Of a DNA stretch of 62,211 nt, positions 35,665 to 43,939 are shown piece after piece. The DNA lies in NCBI GenBank assembly GCA_963724495.1, contig CAVRUZ010000012.1:1-62211 (forward strand). Reading direction: 5' to 3'. The position numbers were made by a program, and so were the translations under genes. The DNA comes from CAVRUZ01 sp963724495 (GTDB lineage: Bacteria; Actinomycetota; Actinomycetes; Propionibacteriales; DAIQRJ01). The notes beneath the pieces were generated by a model that saw only the letters and a program-made list of their open reading frames with translations, was not told where the DNA came from and did not search any database. How positions within the stretch are numbered: position 1 is the first letter of the stretch; the number at the start of each line of letters is the position of its first letter.

Positions 35665-36876
35665 TGGCCTCGGTCAGGGTCAAGCGGATCTTGGCGTGGG
35701 TGGTCTTCGCAGTCACGGCCGGCATGCTCGCGGCCAGCTTCCCCATGAACGCCTTGATGCTGGAGGCGACCAGTGTCGACGGCTTGGCCTTCAACATCGT
35801 CTTCCTGGCGTTGCCGGTGACCGGGATCCTGATCGCGCGCCGCCAACCTGACAACCTCATCGCCTGGCTCCTGCTTGCAGTCGGTCTTGGCATCGGAGTG
35901 GGCTCGGTCGCCGACCCGTACACCGAGTACGGGCTCGTGCTGCACCCGGGCTCGCTCCCCGCGGCCGACGTGGTGGCCGCCCTCACCGGCTTTCTCTGGG
36001 TCCCGGTGATCGGCATCACCGGCACGTACCTGCTGTTGCTGTTTCCCGACGGACATCTGCCGTCTCGGCGGTGGCGACCCGTGGCGTGGGTCTCCGGGAT
36101 CACCATGGGCCTGCTCACGGTGTCCTTCGTGTTCGGGCCGGGCACGTTCGAGGACAACGGCGACGTGCCCAATCCGCTCGGCATCGAGGCGATGGGCCCG
36201 GTGCTCACGGTGATGCTCGCCGCCCTTCCCCTGCTCCCACTGTGCATGCTGGCCTGCGCGATCTCACTGGTGATTCGATTCCGCCGCTCCCGCGGCATCG
36301 AACGACAGCAGGTGAAATGGCTGGCGAGCGGCAGCAGCTGTCGCGGCGACGTCCTATCTGCTCGCGATCGTGATCGGCCAGCTCTACACCATCTCCGGTA
36401 CACCAGCCCCGCCCTGGCTCGACACCCTCGGCAACATCACCGTCCTGACGTTCGTAGCCATTCCTGTCGCCATCGGGATCGCCATCCTGAGGTACGGCCT
36501 CTACGGCATCGACCGGCTGATCAGCCGCACGCTCAGTTACGCCGTCATCACCGGCACCCTGCTGGTGATCTACCTGCTGCTGGTCACGACTGTCAGCCGC
36601 ATCGCCCCCGCGAGCAGCTCGCTGGCCGTCGCGGCCTCGACCTTGGCCGTGGCAGCCCTGTTCCAACCCTTGCGCCGCCGCGTCCAGACGGTCGTCGACC
36701 GGAAGTTCAACCGCGCGCGCTACGACGCCGACCGCACGGTCGATGCCTTCACCCGAACGCTGCGCGAGGAAGTCGACCTCGACGCGGTGAGCTCCGACCT
36801 GATCGCAACCGTGCACGACACCCTGGAGCCCGCGCGGGTCGGGCTGTGGCTACGCCCGAGCAGGGAGTCGTCGTGA
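35664..36876 (+). CDS. Array member F: paralogous sensor, one frameshift
   Basis: ATG 35664 overlaps the stop of E by 1 nt. The chain reads RILAWVVFAVTAGMLAASFP, ARRQPDNLIAWLLLAVGLGI, LLLLFPDGHLPSRRWRPVAW and FRRSRGIERQQVKWLAS. A slip at about 36332-36338 follows, then QLYTISGTPAPPWLDTLGNI, RYGLYGIDRLISRTLSYAVI and FQPLRRRVQTVVDRKFNRAR. It ends EPARVGLWLRPS. The rejoined length of ~403 residues matches D. It is coupled to G by a GTGA overlap. Confidence 0.7.
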
Positions 36877-38063
36877 CCGCGCCGCGCAGCTGGCGGACGG
36901 TGCTCGCTCTCGCGCTCTATGGAGTCGCGGTGGCCGGCTTCCTCGCGACGTCGTGTCGTTCTTCGTCCCGGCTGGTGATCCGGAGCCGGAAGGAGCCGTC
37001 GACCTCCTTCTCGGCCTGATGTTTCTCGCCTACGCCACGGTTGGGACGCTCATCCTCATCCGCCAGCCCCGCAACAGGGTGGGCTGGCTCGTCGGGGCGG
37101 TGGGCTTCTTCCCGCTGGTGAGTGGCCTGACCGATGTCGATCTCCAGCGAGCCCCGGACTGGCGGCTGGCGGACGTGGCCCGCTGGTACGGCAACTGGTA
37201 TTTCATCGCCGCGAGTGGGGATGCTGCCGTTGCTCTTCCTGTTGTTCCCCGACGGCCAGCCGGCATCACGGCGATGGCGTTGGCCAGTGTGGCTCGCCGT
37301 CGTCGGCCTCGCGGCCGCGGTCGCCCGCTACATGGTCGGGCCGGGGGACTGCGTCACGGACTGCGCACCGTGGTCAACCCCTTCCAACCCGCCGTGCTGC
37401 GGCCCTTCTCAGTGTGTTCGAGGTGATCGGCACGCGTCGGCCTGCTGATCGGCCTGCTGGCCGGGGCGCATCGCTGTTCTGGCGCTTCCATCGAGCCGAG
37501 GGCGTGGAACGTCAGCAGGTGAAATGGTTCGCCGCGGCGGTGGTCTGGGTGTGGGACTGAACCTCTTACAGGCCGGGATAGATGTCGATCTGGCCAGGGG
37601 CGACTGGCTCGTCAACGGGATGTTCGCGGTAGCGGTGGCGCTTCCAGCCGTGGCCATCGCCGTCGCGGTGCTGCGCTACCGGCTGTACGACCTGGGCCGG
37701 ATCGTGAGCCGCACGGTCTCCTACGCGGTGATCACGGCGCTGCTCGTCGCCGTCTATCTGGTCCTGGTGACCGCCTCGACGCGTCTGCTGCCCGGTGGCT
37801 CATCGCTCGCCGTCGCCGCCTCCACCCTGGCCGCCGCCGCCCTCTTCCAACCACTGCGCCGCCGGGTCCAGTCGGTCGTCGACAGAAGGTTCAACCGCGC
37901 GCGTTACGACGCCGACCGCACCGTCGAGGCGTTCACCCGAAGGCTCCGCGAGGACGTCGCCCTGGATGCGGTGCGCTCCGACCTGCTCGGAGCGGTTGAC
38001 GACACTCTTCAACCGGCCTCGCTGAGCTTGTGGCTGCGACAGAGCGGCCAGGTCCGTCCATGA
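36873..38063 (+). pseudogene. Array member G: paralogous sensor with several frameshifts
   Basis: GTG 36873 overlaps the stop of F by 4 nt; it begins VTAPRSWRTVLALALYGVAV. Slips near 36950, 37210, 37380, 37460 and 37545 connect LILIRQPRNRVGWLVGAVGF, LPLLFLLFPDGQPASRRWRW, FHRAEGVERQQVKWFAAA and RYRLYDLGRIVSRTVSYAVI to FQPLRRRVQSVVDRRFNRAR and QPASLSLWLRQS. The C-terminal 180 residues are in one clean frame. The C-terminal half is most like D. Confidence 0.65.
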
Positions 38064-39347
38064 CCGAGCAAGTGCCTTCGGACCAGGCCGTCGGGTCGAC
38101 GCATGCTCATCGGACACTCCGGGTCTTGGCCGTGGTGGCCTTCGCGATCGCCGTCCTCACCCTCGTTGCCACCGTCGTCATCCAGATCATGATCGTGCGG
38201 AATCCCGAAGTCATTCCGACGCCGGACAACGAGAGCCCGTTGGGCGTCATTCTGTTCCAGACGGCGTTCTTCGCCTTCGCCCTGGTCGGCTTTCTCCTCG
38301 CGAGGCGGCGGCCAACCCACGCGATCGGATGGCTGCTGCTCGTCGTCGGACTGTGCTGGGGCCTGCGTGGCTTCTTCTTCGACGGATACCTCGTCTGGAC
38401 GCAGGCCGTGCGTCCCGGATCCCTTCCGGGTGCCCCGGTCGTGGGTGCCCTCGCGTTTCCGCTCTGGGGCCCGGCAGTTGGGCTGGTGGGAACCTTGCTG
38501 ATCCTGCTGTTCCCCGACGGCCGGGTGCCTTCGAAGAGGTGGCGCCCCCTGGCCTGGGTCTCCGGTTCCTGCATCGTCGCGCTGTACGTGGCGGATGTGT
38601 TCTGGCCCGGGCCGGTGCAACAGGCACCCGTTGCCGGCCTGCGCAATCCGTTCGGCGTTGACGCACTGGAACCGCTGCTCCCGACGTTCGACCTCCTGGT
38701 CATGCTGCTCGCGCTGTGCATGGTCGGGCTGCGCGGCCGGTCTGGTCACGCGTTTTCGGCGTTCTCGCGGGGTGGAGCGCCTGCAGCTCAAGTGGTTGGC
38801 GCTGGCGGGTGCCATCGTGGGGTGCGGCTACCTGTTCTTCACGTTGACGTCGGCCTACGCAGAGCTGGCCGATGCAGGCCCGGTACCGGAGTGGCTGGAT
38901 GTGGCCTCGAGCCTGCTGATCCTGGCGTTCGTGCTGATCCCCTTGTCTATCGGGATCGCGGTGCTGCGACACGGCCTCTACGGGATCGACAGGCTGATCA
39001 GCCGGACCGTGAGCTACCTGGCGATCACCTTTACCTTGCTGGTCGTCTACGTCGTCGTGGTCACGCTGGTGACCCGGCTGACGCCGAGCGGCAGCTCCTT
39101 GGCCGTCGCCGTGTCGACGCTGGTTGTGGCAGCGCTGTTCCAGCCCCTGCGGCGACGGGTGCAGGCGCGGGTCGACCGGCGGTTCAACCGTGGCCGCTAT
39201 GACGCCGAGCAGACTGTGGCCGCCTACACCAGCCGGCTGCGTGACCAGGTCGATCTCGACGCGGTGAGCTCCGACCTGCTCGATGTGGTGCACGACACCC
39301 TGCAACCCGCCTCCGCCGGATTGTGGCTCCGGGACGTCCGCCGCTGA
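38060..39347 (+). CDS. Array member H: last paralogous sensor, one frameshift
   Basis: ATG 38060 overlaps the stop of G by 4 nt. Its N-terminal part (LRVLAVVAFAIAVLTLVATV, LLARRRPTHAIGWLLLVVGL, LLILLFPDGRVPSKRWRPLA) is in one frame to about 38735. There the frame slips, and FRRSRGVERLQLKWLALAGA, RHGLYGIDRLISRTVSYLAI, FQPLRRRVQARVDRRFNRGR and QPASAGLWLRDV follow to 39347. It is the end of the array. No histidine kinase, response regulator or sigma gene follows; the next genes are on the other strand. Confidence 0.7.
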
Positions 39348-39379
39348 CCGACGTCAGCCCTGCAACATCTCAACGCGCG

Positions 39380-39766
39380 CTAGCGCTCCACCCAGACGTT
39401 CACGGTCGGATGAGCGATCGCCCGCGGGCACTGGGGCGTGCGGTCGCGGTAGGCCGGCGTGTTCGCCCAGGTGTGCCAGCGCCAGTCCTCCACGATCTTG
39501 ATCCAGGAGCCCGAGTCGTCGGTCCACACCTCCGATGCTGCGCACAGGTCGTAGACCGGCCCACCCTCCTGGACCAGGATCAGCCGACGGCCGATCACCG
39601 ACTCGAGATCGGTCACGTGCACCGGGGGTGGCGCGGGTGGCGGAGGCCCCCAGAAGACCCTTTGGGTGTTGGAGAGGTCGCGCAACTCGCCACTGGGATC
39701 GAAGGCCAGACTGTCCCAGTCGACGTCGTCGGTACCCGGCTCGTCGACCGGACCGGTGCCCGTCAC
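39380..39766 (-). CDS. Hypothetical protein, last gene of the T4SS-like operon
   Basis: A 128-residue soluble protein. It is acidic at the N-terminus with a Pro-rich stretch (WGPPPPAPPPVHV), then VIGRRLILVQEGGPVYDLCA and WIKIVEDWRWHTWANTP. No signal peptide or membrane segment is seen. It overlaps the stop of the M23 gene by 4 nt, so it belongs to the same transcript. The family is not recognised; a role linked to the secretion apparatus is inferred from position only. Confidence 0.65.
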   Translation of the reverse strand: MTGTGPVDEPGTDDVDWDSLAFDPSGELRDLSNTQRVFWGPPPPAPPPVHVTDLESVIGRRLILVQEGGPVYDLCAASEVWTDDSGSWIKIVEDWRWHTWANTPAYRDRTPQCPRAIAHPTVNVWVER

Positions 39767-41310
39767 GGGTCGATCCCGTGGGCGTTAAGCCATACCGCGG
39801 GATCGGTCGGCGTGCCGCCGGAGCGCACCTCGAAGTGCAGAGCCGGTCCAGTGCCTCTGCCCGCTCCGGACCGGCCGATGACCTGCCCCACAGTGACCTT
39901 CTCTCCCTTGTGGACCACCTGGCGGCCCAGATGGGCGTACCAGGTCTGGACTCCACCACCGTGGCTGATCCTGGTCAACCGGCCGTATCGACCGCCGGAG
40001 CCCACGAAGGTCACCCGTCCGTCCGCCGCCGCGACCACGGCGGTTCCCTTGGCCACAAGGAAGTCCACGCCGGTGTGACAGTCGATCGCGGACTCTCCAC
40101 ATGCACTGAAGCCGGCGCCGAGTCGATAGGGCCCGAGGAGCGGTAGTGACACCTCTGCCGGTCCTGCTCGGCCGGCGGCGTTGCCCAGGACGGACACGTG
40201 CACGTGGTTGGTGTGGCGCTGGCTTGGATCTCCGTCACCGGGCGCTGCGACCTGCGGGTTGCGGTACGGACGCCAGCCCTCGTCATTTCTCAACACCGAC
40301 CAGATGTGGTCGTGGAAGATGACGTACTTCACGCCGAGTTGCGAAGCATTGCTGCGCATCCACGTAGCGATGCTCCATCCGTAGGCCGCCCCGCCAGGGG
40401 TCTCCCAGTCGGGGATGATGATGTCCACGGCCCTTCCGGTGGCGTGATCGCTTGGCCCGCTCGGAAGGTAGTTCCCGATCCAGCCTCCAACGGCGGGGAA
40501 CTGCTGGTGCGCACACCGCAACACCCGCAGCGCGTCGGGAGTCATGCCGTGCTCGGCCGCCAGTCCAGTCGATGGGCAGGTCATTCCCTGTGCAGGCCCC
40601 TGGCAGGAGTTCCCCTTGCCCGCGAACTTGGCGTACAGAGCCCGCGCCAACGGCTCCCAGGGCGCGTAGGCGTCGGGGAAGGCTGACCTCTGAACCCGCT
40701 GGGCAGCCACAGTGACGGGGAGATCCTCCCAGCCGGGAACTTTCAGCAGGGCTTGATAGAACTTGCCGGCCGAGACGTCCATCGACATCAGTTCGTCCAT
40801 GGACCCCCAGGACGGCCACTGCTGCTGGAAGGCGTTGATCGACCCGTGGTCGGTGCCGACTCCGTCGTGGGGGTACTCCAACGATGCGGTCACTCCGCGC
40901 TGCTCGCGCCGAAGATCAGATCCCCTGCCGTCGTTGGCCAGCATGCGTAGCCGAGACTCCGTCAACGTCGTGGCGAGGGCAATCACCACGCCATAGCTGG
41001 GGATCCGCCGCTGCTCCCCCGCCCGGACCACCTCCTCGGCCCGCCGGAGCTGGGTGGCGTCGAGGCTCGTCGTGGAGGACGCAGCGGTGGCCGTGATGCC
41101 ACCACCCGGTGGCAAGCAGTCGGCCGACAGCGTGGTCCCCTGCGTGCCGCTGAGTGCGACGAAGGCAAATCCCAGCCCCGCAACCATCGCCGCCGGCAAC
41201 GCCAGGCTGGCCACCATGCCCAGCACGATCAGGGCGACGACGAGGGGCCTCGGTCGCCCGTGCCGATTGAGCAGCACCGTGGCCGCGGACCGGACCAGGA
41301 GCGGGTTCAT
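39763..41310 (-). CDS. Membrane-anchored cell-wall hydrolase with C-terminal M23 peptidase
   Basis: The protein has 515 residues. One N-terminal membrane segment (PLVVALIVLGMVASLALPAA) is followed by a lytic-transglycosylase-like region (VIALATTLTESRLRMLANDG, FQQQWPSWGS). A middle domain is D,D-peptidase/ARPP-like (GPSDHATGRAVDIIIPDWET). The C-terminal LytM/M23 has zinc motifs HTGVDFLVAKG and GPALHFEVRSGG. Such multi-domain hydrolases open peptidoglycan for type IV secretion in Gram-positives (VirB1/CwlT role). Immediately downstream of the TcpC-like gene. Confidence 0.82.
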   Translation of the reverse strand: MNPLLVRSAATVLLNRHGRPRPLVVALIVLGMVASLALPAAMVAGLGFAFVALSGTQGTTLSADCLPPGGGITATAASSTTSLDATQLRRAEEVVRAGEQRRIPSYGVVIALATTLTESRLRMLANDGRGSDLRREQRGVTASLEYPHDGVGTDHGSINAFQQQWPSWGSMDELMSMDVSAGKFYQALLKVPGWEDLPVTVAAQRVQRSAFPDAYAPWEPLARALYAKFAGKGNSCQGPAQGMTCPSTGLAAEHGMTPDALRVLRCAHQQFPAVGGWIGNYLPSGPSDHATGRAVDIIIPDWETPGGAAYGWSIATWMRSNASQLGVKYVIFHDHIWSVLRNDEGWRPYRNPQVAAPGDGDPSQRHTNHVHVSVLGNAAGRAGPAEVSLPLLGPYRLGAGFSACGESAIDCHTGVDFLVAKGTAVVAAADGRVTFVGSGGRYGRLTRISHGGGVQTWYAHLGRQVVHKGEKVTVGQVIGRSGAGRGTGPALHFEVRSGGTPTDPAVWLNAHGIDP

Positions 41311-41319
41311 CCGGCCGCC

Positions 41320-41889
41320 TCAGCCCGCGGCCAGCTCGATGGACCCGACGAGCCAGCGGGTTCCGTCGTACACGGTGGAGACGAGGACCTCCGACCGGTC
41401 GGAGAGGCTGACTCGGTATCGGACCAGGTAGGCGCCCGCGTCCTCGACGCGAGGTCCGCCGACTCTTCGGGCCGCCGGGATCTCCGCTGGATCGGTGTAC
41501 GTCAGCCCTTCGTAGAGGGATGTCACCGTGAGGTCCTTCAACCGGTCGAGACGCCGCGTGGAGTCTTTCGTCAACCAGGCATCGACAAACGTTGCCGCCG
41601 CACGAGCTGACTCCTTCGTCGGAACACCGACGTCGTCCGGATCGCGGGGTACAGCCGGCAGCGTTGGACTGGGCTTGGCTGGCCTTGGTGCAGGGCTGAC
41701 GGTGACGCCGGAGGCGGCGGCTTCCTGGCCTGGTGCCGATCTCCCGCTGAAGAGATGGACCAGTGCTACGACGAGAAGCACGCACAGCACCAGCACGACG
41801 AGGCCGATGGCGACGGCAACACCGTGCCGGTCGGCCGGTCGAGGACCGGCCGACGGCCCGGAGGCGATCCGGTCAGGATGCGCCCGCAT
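41320..41889 (-). CDS. TcpC/VirB8-like bitopic T4SS protein
   Basis: ATG 41889 gives 189 residues. There is a short cytoplasmic tail, one membrane segment (VAIGLVVLVLCVLLVVALVH), a Pro-rich linker and a C-terminal NTF2-like domain (SARAAATFVDAWLTKDSTRR, YLVRYRVSLSDRSEVLVSTV). This layout matches VirB8/TcpC/TraH-type channel components. It starts inside the end of the VirB6-like gene (17-nt overlap). The assignment rests on topology and context more than on sequence motifs. Confidence 0.65.
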   Translation of the reverse strand: MRAHPDRIASGPSAGPRPADRHGVAVAIGLVVLVLCVLLVVALVHLFSGRSAPGQEAAASGVTVSPAPRPAKPSPTLPAVPRDPDDVGVPTKESARAAATFVDAWLTKDSTRRLDRLKDLTVTSLYEGLTYTDPAEIPAARRVGGPRVEDAGAYLVRYRVSLSDRSEVLVSTVYDGTRWLVGSIELAAG

Positions 41890-43935
41890 AGGTATCCCCA
41901 CGGTGATAGATCACGAACACCTCGCGGCCGTCGGCGTCCACCTGCTTGTCGGCCAGCTCCAACTCGCCCGGAGCCGTCACCGACTCGCTGACGTGACTGG
42001 CCGGGCGGGCGTAGACCGGCTCGGCTGCCTGCTCGGCACTCCTCGTGGGCGCCGAGTGCCTGGCCGTCGGTCCAGCCAGTCCGGCGAGCGACGTCCCGTT
42101 GGCGACGACCGGCGCCCTGACGACCCCGTTGCCGACGGGGGCCGAGTTGCTCCCTTGCGCAACCGACTGGTGCCGGCGTGCGTCAGGGTCTTGCTGCGGC
42201 GCATGCCCGTTCCGGACCGCGGCCGCGGCCGGCAGCACCACCGGGGTGACGACCACAGGTGGTGGTGGGGCAGCCGTCGGTGGCGCACCCGGATTGGCTG
42301 CAGGGGCAGGAGGAACCGGGACGCCGTCGGCGGCGTACCAGACCGGTCGACGTACGTCGGCGACCGGAGCCCGCGGGGTCTGCCCGGCCACCGTGGACTG
42401 ACCCGGTTCGGCGCGCGCATGCGCGGCGGCGTAGCTGTTCGGCAGCGGTGGCAGCGACTCCTCCTCCGCCCGCAGCTTGGGCTGGGTCGAGGGTCGGGGA
42501 CTGTTCGACTCGATCCCGGACTCCACTCCCCTCGTGACCGCGACCTCAGTGGAGGCGAAGCTCGCGACGCGCCGAACGGCACCCATTGTGTAGCTGTGGC
42601 GGGGATCCAGCCCTGGGACGAGCGTCTTGAACGACCGGAACGGCTTGGCGAACATCAGACCGAGGATCGTCAGAAGCATCAGCGCAGCGAGCTTCGCCAA
42701 CCCGCCGATCGGCGCGTGCATCACTCCCGCAGCGAACAGCGTGTAGAGACCGGTGACCACCGCGAACTTCACCGCCGCGAGGAAAGCGGCAGCGAACAGC
42801 GACCACAGCTGCATCACGGTGAACTGGCCGCGCGGGTGCGCCACGGCGATCAGACCGACCAGAGGAAAGCCGATGACGAAGATCCGGGCGATCAACTGTG
42901 CCAGAGCCAGCACGACGAAACCCAGGATCACGAACAGGGAAAGACCGAGCGTGAAGAGCCCGGCGAACATCACGGCGGTCAGGCGTGACTCCCCCTGCTT
43001 CCCGGTGAGGTGCGAGTAGGCGGCCGGGTCCTGGTCCTTCAGCTGCTCGGCCAGATTCCGGAACTGCGTCGCCTTGGCCTGGTTGATCCGAGCCCTGGCC
43101 CCGGGGTCGGCGGCCATCTGCTTCTCGTCGCTCCATGTGTAGTGCGTGGCGGCCAAGAGTCCCGGCCCGAACTTCTCTGCGGTCGGTCCAGTCATCGTGC
43201 CGAGTTCGCCCTGCAGCCACTGCGGATACATCACTTCCCTGGCGATCTGTTCGTCGATGCTGGTGGTGCCGAAGGGAGCCGATGCGGTCTGCACCACCTT
43301 GGTCATGACGCTGCTGATGGCGCGGTCCACTGCCATCGGCGCCTGAAGAAAAAGCGCCGACACGGCCAGGATCAAGCCGACCCAGCCGAGGGTTCTAGCG
43401 GTGGCGGAGTATTCGGCCCGCCGCGCGCGGAAGAGCACACCCAGGCCCCCGACGATGAGCGCAATCGGGAACCAGGTCGTCCAGAGCCGATCGCGGATCG
43501 ACGTCTGCACCGATCCGATCAGCGGGTCGAGGAAGTCGAACGGGCCCATCACCGCGAGGTCCTGCAGCGACGACACGAACACGCCAGCACTTGAGGGGAC
43601 CACCCAGCCGAGGTTGGCGATCTGCGTGTCCAGCACAGCGAACGGATCGCGCGCGACATCCGCACCGCAGCCGAGGTCGTACGTGCCCCACTGATAGCCG
43701 TAGCCGTATACGTCGACGAGGCGAACGTCCTTGTCCGCAAAGGGGTCCGGCGCCGTGTCCGGAACCTCGCTCCACTGGGGCGCGTTGATCATGCCCAAGC
43801 CCCAGCAGGCCGTACGGGATGCGACGGAGTGGGCGGGTCCCCCTCGCAGGCAGCGGACGCGGGCGTCGCCAGGCCAACCACCATCAACCCTGTCAAGAGG
43901 AGCACGGCGACGATCAGTCTGGCGGACCGTCGCAC
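41873..43935 (-). CDS. VirB6/TrbL-like polytopic T4SS channel protein, one frameshift near the N-terminus
   Basis: The start is GTG 43935, encoding a signal peptide (LIVAVLLLTGLMVVGLATPA then SA|ACEG). A C5 run at 43839-43843 (G5 in the coding strand) is one base short. Adding one G joins ACEG to GPAHSVASRTACWGLGMINA and the long frame to 41873. The mature chain has about eight membrane segments (WFPIALIVGGLGVLFRARRA, LSLFVILGFVVLALAQLIAR) and a ~190-residue Pro/Ala-rich cytoplasmic tail. This is the pattern of VirB6-like proteins of actinobacterial elements. Homopolymer loss suggests a sequencing error. Confidence 0.75.
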
Positions 43936-43939
43936 GGGA

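Noticed and set aside
29373..39347. Array genes as complete histidine kinases
   Set aside because: No H box, N box or G box occurs in any frame after the LWLR end of any copy; each is followed at once by the next start codon.
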